From: Thermoprotei archaeon
GTDB lineage: Archaea > Thermoproteota > Nitrososphaeria > Geothermarchaeales > JDFR-13
Direction of reading: 5' to 3'
DNA: 10,558 nucleotides
Assembly (NCBI GenBank): GCA_015661745.1
Contig: DQVL01000100.1
Coordinates: 1 to 10,558 of the forward strand
Shown: positions 6,257 to 10,558 of the stretch, one piece after another
How positions within the stretch are numbered: position 1 is the stretch's first letter
Layout: each line of letters opens with the position of its first letter
Made by a program: the position numbers and the translations under genes
The notes under the pieces: generated by a model
Seen by the model: only the letters and a program-made list of their open reading frames with translations
What the model was told of the DNA's origin: nothing
The model's database searches: none

Positions 6257-7402
6257 ATGCAGATTGATATACCACTCTATAGAAGGGTTTCAGATAAAAT
6301 TGAAAAATACCAGTCTAAATATAAAGGCTATATAAATGAGTTTAGGAATATCCTTGGTAAAAGAAATTTAGATCTAAGATATTTATACTATACTTTACGA
6401 AGCCTCAGAATCTATGATGAACTTAGATATACAACTGTTGCCGATGATTCAATAAAAATAATCTTATCCTCTCAACTTAGAGAGGGAGACAATATCATCA
6501 TAAAGGATATATATAGGGGTGTTAAAGAGGAGAAGATAATTACAGGATATTCTGAAGGAGGATTTCCAGATAAGATTCGAGATAATAGAAAATATATTCA
6601 TAGTGAGGCACCGTCAATTGATACGACTATATACTCGTTACAATCCATCGCAGAGTATTCAAACCATCTCCAATATTGGGATAACTCCATAGATGAAGCT
6701 CTTAGAAGGGGATTAGACTATCTAAAACTTAGGGATTCAAATAAAGATGGCCTCCTCGAACAGTCTAAGGGGGAGGATTGGATCCCGCTACTCGAGAGAA
6801 ATGGGACATTATTATATATAAACGCATTATATTTGAAACTTCTAGAAGATTTATACTATCTATACATAGATAAAGATAGAGACTATAGTAGATACATAAG
6901 GGAATCATATATTAGGGTATATAGGGTATTGGAGGATCTCTTCTGGATGGATGGCATGTATATAGAATATATAAATAGTGGGGGAGCCATGGTCTTGAGG
7001 GCCGGGGTAGATAGCTCTACAGCGGTTAGACCGATTATAATGAGGGAAGGCGGTAAAACATATAACCACCTAAAGAATCTATATGACAGACTATATGAAC
7101 CCCATATAAATATCTTATTATCATCTGAAGCCAGAGTTAAAGTAAATCCTGAAGATAGAAATTTGTATAAAATAGTTACACCTTTACAAACAGCCATATA
7201 CGCTATGGATACAGCAGAAATTGGATATCCAAACCTAGCATTAAAAATATTGGATACAGTCTTTCCATATTCAAAATATGAATTGATATTAATTGATAAC
7301 AACTACAGGGTTATACCTAAAGAAAGGAATAGAAATACAACCCTTGGAATTATACTAATAACTACATACAAAATTATTTCTGAAGCTATTAAAGGAGGTT
7401 AA
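6257..7402 (+). CDS. Amylo-alpha-1,6-glucosidase-like (alpha/alpha)6-barrel protein
   Basis: A 381-residue protein resembling the catalytic, C-terminal barrel of archaeal glycogen-debranching enzymes and related toroidal glycoside hydrolases. Visible family-like segments are GGFPDKI at 101-107 (the usual G-x-I-P-N type loop), the SEAPSIDTTIYSLQ helix start at 116-129, DSNKDGLLEQSKGEDWIP at 160-177 (compare the D-x-D-G-L-x-E ... DDW motif, which carries acidic catalytic candidates), and LLYINALYLKLL at 185-196. The rest is helical, as expected of the fold. The usual N-terminal beta domain is absent, so this is a stand-alone barrel. It may act on a small glucoside or an archaeal-specific sugar rather than glycogen; the substrate cannot be read from sequence. 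There is no signal peptide, so it is probably cytosolic. It is divergent from tyrS, visibly AT-rich, and its stop lies directly at the edge of the GC-rich island. Confidence 0.6.
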   Translation: MQIDIPLYRRVSDKIEKYQSKYKGYINEFRNILGKRNLDLRYLYYTLRSLRIYDELRYTTVADDSIKIILSSQLREGDNIIIKDIYRGVKEEKIITGYSEGGFPDKIRDNRKYIHSEAPSIDTTIYSLQSIAEYSNHLQYWDNSIDEALRRGLDYLKLRDSNKDGLLEQSKGEDWIPLLERNGTLLYINALYLKLLEDLYYLYIDKDRDYSRYIRESYIRVYRVLEDLFWMDGMYIEYINSGGAMVLRAGVDSSTAVRPIIMREGGKTYNHLKNLYDRLYEPHINILLSSEARVKVNPEDRNLYKIVTPLQTAIYAMDTAEIGYPNLALKILDTVFPYSKYELILIDNNYRVIPKERNRNTTLGIILITTYKIISEAIKGG

Positions 7403-7406
7403 GGGT

Positions 7407-7427
7407 GCATCAGCTGGCGTCGAACCA
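7407..7427. repeat. Left terminal inverted repeat of the island (21 bp)
   Basis: This 21-mer begins GCATCAGCTGG and is the exact reverse complement of 7766-7786. The two copies bound the GC-rich island, so they either form the closing helix of an RNA or are terminal inverted repeats of an element. Its last three bases compete with the base of arm A (7425-7431). Confidence 0.8.
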
Positions 7428-7540
7428 TAAACTCACCCCTCGGGCCCGTCAGGGATCCAGATACTCGGGGGCTTGCCCGGTAAGATGGTGGCCAGCCATC
7501 CCCCGTGCACCCTTATATCTAGATCCCCAGGGGTTTATGG
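7425..7540. repeat. Arm A: imperfect palindrome with a branched tip
   Basis: Nested complementary segments, outside to inside: CCATAAA 7425-7431 with 7534-7540; CCCCT 7436-7440 with AGGGG 7529-7533; GGGATCCAGATA 7452-7463 with 7516-7527 (one C/A mismatch); and CGGGGG with CCCCCG around 7466-7505. The tip holds two small hairpins side by side, CTTGC/GTAAG and ATGG/CCAT. The whole arm is therefore a stem ending in a three-way branch. Confidence 0.65.
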
Positions 7541-7543
7541 ATA

Positions 7544-7759
7544 GGCTCTTGCATCTTATAGGATCCTCATCCTTCAGGGTGGGATATACCTAATGATATG
7601 TAGATCTCTTCAAACCCTAGGGGTAGGCCCTTGAGATACCCCTTTGGGGTCATGGGGTGTTCCCCCAAACCCCTAGGGGTCCGACTCCCCAGGGTCTGAA
7701 GGGATCTACATATCATTAGGTATGTCCCACCCTTATGGATGGGACCCTGTGCAAGAGCC
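7544..7759. repeat. Arm B: long rod-like palindrome
   Basis: GGCTCTTGCA at 7544-7553 pairs with 7750-7759. 7577-7612 pairs with 7697-7732 over 36 consecutive positions, with 34 Watson-Crick and only two G/T pairs (7585/7724 and 7607/7702), including 21 perfect pairs at 7586-7606. The apex 7613-7696 holds variants of CCCCTAGGGG at 7615-7623 and 7670-7679, plus ACCCC/GGGGT (7638-7650) and GGGG/CCCC (7654-7665) hairpins, so it can fold in more than one way. Confidence 0.8.
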
Positions 7760-7785
7760 ATCAGCTGGTTCGACGCCAGCTGATG
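7759..7785. repeat. Perfect local hairpin at the right end of the island
   Basis: CATCAGCTGG (7759-7768) and CCAGCTGATG (7776-7785) form a perfect 10-bp stem with a 7-base TTCGACG loop. The inner five pairs and the loop resemble a tRNA T-arm, but no tRNA body is attached. This hairpin and the long-range pairing of 7766-7786 with 7407-7427 exclude each other. Confidence 0.7.
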
Positions 7786-7786
7786 C
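7766..7786. repeat. Right terminal inverted repeat of the island (21 bp)
   Basis: Exact reverse complement of 7407-7427. Identity ends after position 7786 on the outer side. The 10-mer CATCAGCTGG also occurs as a direct repeat at both ends (7408-7417 and 7759-7768). Confidence 0.8.
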
Positions 7787-7788
7787 CA

Positions 7789-7848
7789 CTAAATTGGGAT
7801 TGTTAATTTATTTTATAGATGATGTATATCTCAAGGTCATTTAAGGAG
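7789..7848 (-). other. AT-rich spacer between ligase end and island
   Basis: Sixty bases of AT-rich DNA follow the ligase stop. They hold the TATA box listed separately and, read on the + strand, a T-rich tract that could terminate a + strand transcript of the island. Confidence 0.4.
7809..7817 (-). promoter_or_regulatory. TATA box placed to start a - strand RNA at the island edge
   Basis: On the - strand TATAAAATA is centred at 7813, about 25 bp before the outer edge of the right inverted repeat (7786-7788). That is the expected archaeal TATA-to-start distance. It lies in the 60-bp gap after the ligase stop, so it would give the island its own transcript. AT-rich DNA makes chance matches common. 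Confidence 0.4.
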
Positions 7849-9429
7849 TCACAACCTACCTTTTCTGACGAATTGCTTCCTATATAATTTTCTGATATCA
7901 TCTAATGTCGATGCCTCCGATGGATTCTTATCTTCTCTAATCCTTCTGATCCTAGCTAGTCTGAGGGCATAACCAGATCTATATTTGGGGCTTCTCTGGA
8001 TCTCGTTAAAATCAACCTCCACAACTATCTCAGGTTTTACCCATACACGGTAACCCTCATCCTTAACAATAATTGAGAGGAGTTTTTTAGTCATATATTG
8101 GAGTTCTTCATCAGTGAGCCCCTTAAACGTCTTCCCAATAGATGTATATTCACCCCTATCCACATCATATACACCTAGGTAATAGTCGCTTAGCCAGCCC
8201 CTCCTCCTCCCATGACCCCACTCTGCACCTAAAATAACTAGATCTAAAGTATCTTTATCCTTGACTTTAACCCAGTATCTACCTCTACTCCCCAGGATAT
8301 ATGGAGAATCCATCCTCTTAATCATAATACCTTCATGACCCTTAGAGATCGCCTCTCTAAATATCTTCTCTGCATCAGAGGGGCTGATATCATACAATGT
8401 CTTCGATATATATTCATTTGGAATAACTTTATCCAAGAGATTTCTTCTCTCAATATATGGCTTATCAATAAGTAATTTACCATCCAAATATATCACATCG
8501 AATAGCTTCACCTCTACAGGTATTATTCTAGCATATTCATCGATATTCTCAAGCCTTCTAAACCTCTTCATAAGATCTTGAAATGGAAGGGGCTTACCAG
8601 TCTTTCTCTCATAAGCTATTATCTCTCCATCAAATATACCTTCCTTTACATCAAAAGAATATATATATTCCTTAAGCTCTGGAAAGCTATCTGTAACATC
8701 GGTTAATCTCCTACTAAAGAGCCTCGGACCCCTATCCCCTATATGGATCTGGACTCTAAACCCATCATATTTATATTCGACTGCAGCTGTATTAACCCCT
8801 ATAATATTATATCCCTCCAACACCGTAGATGCTGGTTGACCCAACATAGGTCTCAATGGGGTATATAGCTTGGGCGATATTTTATATGGGTCAACACCGC
8901 TAGAGAGGAGATCCACAGTCTCATATAGGCTTCCCCTTAACATATAGACTCTTCTCACGATATCATCATTAATTTTAAGGGCGTATGCAAGGGCTGAGAG
9001 GATATGCCCTTCAACCACACCGATCCTCATCTCCCCAAGGATTATATTTGCAAGCCAGATACGCTCTTCACTACTCATCAGACCCATCAGGCTTGAGAGG
9101 AGGCTCAGCCTCTTAGCCTGACTATCCCTCCCCCTTATCCGATATATCTCTAGTAAAGTATTATATACATCAAGTAATTTAGGTGGTCCACGGGGAAAGA
9201 GGGGTCTAACCGGGTTTGATAACGCCTTTTTAAGTAGTTTGTAGCCGATGCCTAGACCACCCTCTAGGTTATCTGGTATAGGATGCCCAGTCAAGAAGAG
9301 TATATATGGTATCCATTCATCTCTATCCAGTCTAATGAGATATGTAGATATTAGACCCTTCTTCTCGTTAATACCTTTAGCTGATTTAACCCTTTTACAT
9401 AACTCTATAAATTCTCTAAAGAGCATCAT
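7849..9429 (-). CDS. lig: ATP-dependent DNA ligase
   Basis: Seals nicks in DNA during replication and repair, using ATP to adenylate its active-site lysine. Of 526 residues, about 1-185 form the helical DNA-binding domain (LGEMRIGV at 131-138 is typical). The adenylation domain follows, with motif I EYKYDGFR at 218-225 (nucleophile Lys220), motif III VKLFDVIYLDG at 307-317, motif IV EGIMIKR at 366-372 and motif V WVKVK at 386-390. The OB-fold domain ends with ALRLARIRRIREDK, where most archaeal ligases read RFPRF before the R-x-DK stretch. It is shorter than the roughly 560-600 residues usual in archaea, mainly at the N-terminus and in linkers, and I see no obvious PCNA-interacting peptide. 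The ATG overlaps the stop codon of the DHH gene (TAATG), so translation is coupled. A second ATG follows immediately and could be the start. Confidence 0.95.
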   Translation of the reverse strand: MMLFREFIELCKRVKSAKGINEKKGLISTYLIRLDRDEWIPYILFLTGHPIPDNLEGGLGIGYKLLKKALSNPVRPLFPRGPPKLLDVYNTLLEIYRIRGRDSQAKRLSLLSSLMGLMSSEERIWLANIILGEMRIGVVEGHILSALAYALKINDDIVRRVYMLRGSLYETVDLLSSGVDPYKISPKLYTPLRPMLGQPASTVLEGYNIIGVNTAAVEYKYDGFRVQIHIGDRGPRLFSRRLTDVTDSFPELKEYIYSFDVKEGIFDGEIIAYERKTGKPLPFQDLMKRFRRLENIDEYARIIPVEVKLFDVIYLDGKLLIDKPYIERRNLLDKVIPNEYISKTLYDISPSDAEKIFREAISKGHEGIMIKRMDSPYILGSRGRYWVKVKDKDTLDLVILGAEWGHGRRRGWLSDYYLGVYDVDRGEYTSIGKTFKGLTDEELQYMTKKLLSIIVKDEGYRVWVKPEIVVEVDFNEIQRSPKYRSGYALRLARIRRIREDKNPSEASTLDDIRKLYRKQFVRKGRL

Positions 9430-10558
9430 TACCTACCTGAGGCTAGTGAATCTAGGATATTTAAGAATTGATCCTTCTTACTAGCTGGGACCACCGCCGA
9501 ACCCAATGTTTTATATCCATATCCAAGTCCTCCAGAGGCATAGGCAGATGCCTCAGCCAATACATAGACAGGTTGTGAGATGCCGATTCCAATCCTAAAC
9601 TCAAGCTTTCTAGTAACCCTTATTGGGATATTAAGCCATTCATTAGTGAGATAGCCATATCCAGGTATATAGGGATTTCTATATGCGATGCCTAAGATAT
9701 ACTTCCTATTATTAAAGTAGCGTCCATACATCGATATTGTAGATGAAAAGGTATCAAATACCCTTGAACTTACGTTATAGAATAGGTTGTCGACATCCTC
9801 AAACCACTGGATATATTCCTTCTCAAAGACCATCTCCCCCTCTTCAAACCTCCTAAACATCTTCTCATAAATCTCTTTCCTAGCCTCTTTAAAACGTTCT
9901 ACATACCTCCTTATATCTTCCATACCACCATATCTCATCCATCCAACTATCTCAAGACCCATGTCATCATAGTATCCCATAGTGGAGACCATAGTCAACT
10001 CCTTATATAGAGCCTTATACTCCCTCTCATATCCATGTATATTGACTCTATAGCTTTTACGACTCCTCTTAATGACCCCTGATTTGATCCCCTCTATCAA
10101 GGCTCTCCACGCAAGCTCACTAGGTTCACCCGGAATCTCACCGACTCCAATCAATGCAGCCCAAGAATATTGATAACGCCGCTCTAAAAAATCCTTCATC
10201 AAAAAATATATTGTGACCGATGTTGATGGTGTGGAGTCATCTTTAAAACCAAAGTTTAATGGATTAACGTAGGTAAGCATTTCAGGTGGCTTTACAGCCT
10301 CCATATGATGATCAATTATTATGGTCGACCTAAACATGTCTTCATCTATATATTTAAAGAATGGCCCACCCAAATCTAGGAATATAAGGGATGGATAGTT
10401 TAGCCTCTCTATTATCTCGGGATATACCTTATCAAGTACGATTATTCTATATTCTTTATCTATACTGTCGAGTATCACAGTAAGTAGATAAGTTGATGAT
10501 AATCCATCGGCATCATCACTTGAGATTATACATATGGGGGGTTCAAGCTTCTTAATCA
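9429..10558 (-). CDS. DHH-family phosphoesterase/nuclease, N-terminus beyond window
   Basis: A RecJ/NrnA-like DHH phosphoesterase, a Mn-dependent hydrolase of single-stranded nucleic acid or oligonucleotides. The frame stays open to the window edge, giving 375 visible residues; the GTG at 10478 is not the true start, because the first catalytic motif lies upstream of it. Seen in order: ISSDDADGLSS at visible residues 11-21, FLDLGGP at about 59-65, the family-defining IDHH at 81-84, and NPLNFGFKDDSTPSTS at about 98-113. A charged, probably helical linker follows (about 190-260), then a C-terminal DHHA1-like domain. In that domain the usual GGGH substrate-binding motif is replaced by SGGLGYGYKTLG, with no histidine. 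The stop overlaps the ligase start by one base, suggesting the two act together in repair or replication. Confidence 0.85.
   Translation of the reverse strand, partial: IKKLEPPICIISSDDADGLSSTYLLTVILDSIDKEYRIIVLDKVYPEIIERLNYPSLIFLDLGGPFFKYIDEDMFRSTIIIDHHMEAVKPPEMLTYVNPLNFGFKDDSTPSTSVTIYFLMKDFLERRYQYSWAALIGVGEIPGEPSELAWRALIEGIKSGVIKRSRKSYRVNIHGYEREYKALYKELTMVSTMGYYDDMGLEIVGWMRYGGMEDIRRYVERFKEARKEIYEKMFRRFEEGEMVFEKEYIQWFEDVDNLFYNVSSRVFDTFSSTISMYGRYFNNRKYILGIAYRNPYIPGYGYLTNEWLNIPIRVTRKLEFRIGIGISQPVYVLAEASAYASGGLGYGYKTLGSAVVPASKKDQFLNILDSLASGR

Larger units (their letters stand above)
7403..7788. ncRNA. Candidate structured RNA gene: three-way-junction GC-rich island
   Basis: Bases 7401-7790 contain 216 G/C of 390 (55%), well above the AT-rich genes around them, and no credible protein. 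In AT-rich hyperthermophiles such islands usually mark structured RNAs. The region closes on itself. 7407-7427 is exactly complementary to 7766-7786. Arm A spans 7425-7540. Arm B is a long rod, 7544-7553 pairing with 7750-7759 and 7577-7612 pairing with 7697-7732. Signatures I looked for and did not find, on either strand: the SRP helix-8 GGAAG...AGCA motif, the RNase P GAGGAAAG core, and any tRNA cloverleaf. Strand is undecided. A good TATA box at 7809-7817 favours the - strand, while the T-rich tract at 7800-7815 would suit a + strand terminator. The alternative is a palindromic mobile-element relic. Confidence 0.5.

Noticed and set aside
6883..7302. 139-codon ORF opposite the glycosidase-like gene
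   Set aside because: Hydrophobic reverse-frame translation without a start context; the + strand frame has family motifs and a promoter.
7405..7593. 62-codon GTG-start ORF inside the island, preceded by GGAGGTT
   Set aside because: It runs through base-paired, GC-rich sequence, the protein is low in typical composition (many Pro, Arg, Trp), and the GGAGGTT is simply the Gly-Gly-stop end of the glycosidase-like gene.
7567..7761. 64-codon ORF on the - strand inside the island
   Set aside because: It coincides with the rod-like palindrome and has no ribosome binding site or recognisable motif.
7403..7788. SRP RNA or RNase P RNA
   Set aside because: The overall shape on the + strand is SRP-like, but the invariant GGAAG/AGCA helix-8 elements are absent on both strands, and the conserved RNase P core sequences are also absent.
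7759..7788. tRNA 3' half (T-arm-like hairpin followed by a possible acceptor strand)
   Set aside because: Loop TTCGACG has G at the position normally a pyrimidine, and there is no D-arm, anticodon arm or matching 5' acceptor. The left-end copy does not fit a tRNA 5' half.
9248..9484. 78-codon ORF across the ligase-DHH junction
   Set aside because: Antisense to two well-supported genes, with no motif.

Overview
The window looks like a piece of an AT-rich, probably hyperthermophilic archaeal chromosome, most likely from the Thermoproteota (crenarchaeal) side. The evidence is an archaeal-type tyrosyl-tRNA synthetase, a geranylgeranyl-reductase-family flavoprotein of the ether-lipid type, an ATP-dependent DNA ligase, and a DHH-family nuclease. 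Arginine codons are almost all AGA/AGG, ATA codons are abundant, and several genes have a TATA box centred 24-28 bp upstream of the ATG, which is the layout of leaderless crenarchaeal transcripts. Genes inside operons carry a GAGGTG-type ribosome binding site instead. No genus can be named safely.

Layout. 1-235 (-): 5' part of an unrecognised small protein. 236-597: AT-rich intergenic stretch with a possible 49-aa ORF. 598-1248 (+): nicotinamidase/isochorismatase-family hydrolase. 1314-2339 (-): NAD kinase with an extra C-terminal winged-helix domain. 2452-2955 (+): YfcE/MJ0936-type phosphodiesterase. 2945-4135 (-): geranylgeranyl reductase family flavoprotein. 4214-5032 (-): SurE. 5039-6178 (-): TyrRS, which with surE forms a tight operon. 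6257-7402 (+): toroidal glycosidase-like protein. 7403-7788: non-coding, GC-rich, strongly self-complementary island. 7849-9429 (-): ATP-dependent DNA ligase. 9429-10558 (-): DHH-family phosphoesterase, truncated by the window end and overlapping the ligase start.

How the genes work together. Most are housekeeping genes: NAD(P) metabolism (nicotinamidase-like protein, NAD kinase), nucleotide and phosphate salvage (SurE, phosphodiesterase), membrane lipid saturation (reductase), translation (TyrRS), and DNA repair or replication (DHH nuclease plus ligase).

The one part ordinary genes do not explain is 7403-7788. It has 55% G+C (216 of the 390 bases 7401-7790, counted by hand), lies between two convergent genes, and folds on paper into a closed three-way junction: a 21-bp terminal stem, a branched arm and a long rod. 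It shows no signature I recognise of SRP RNA, RNase P RNA, tRNA or a transposase. It is either an undescribed structured RNA gene or the footprint of a palindromic mobile element, and it is the best candidate for something new here.
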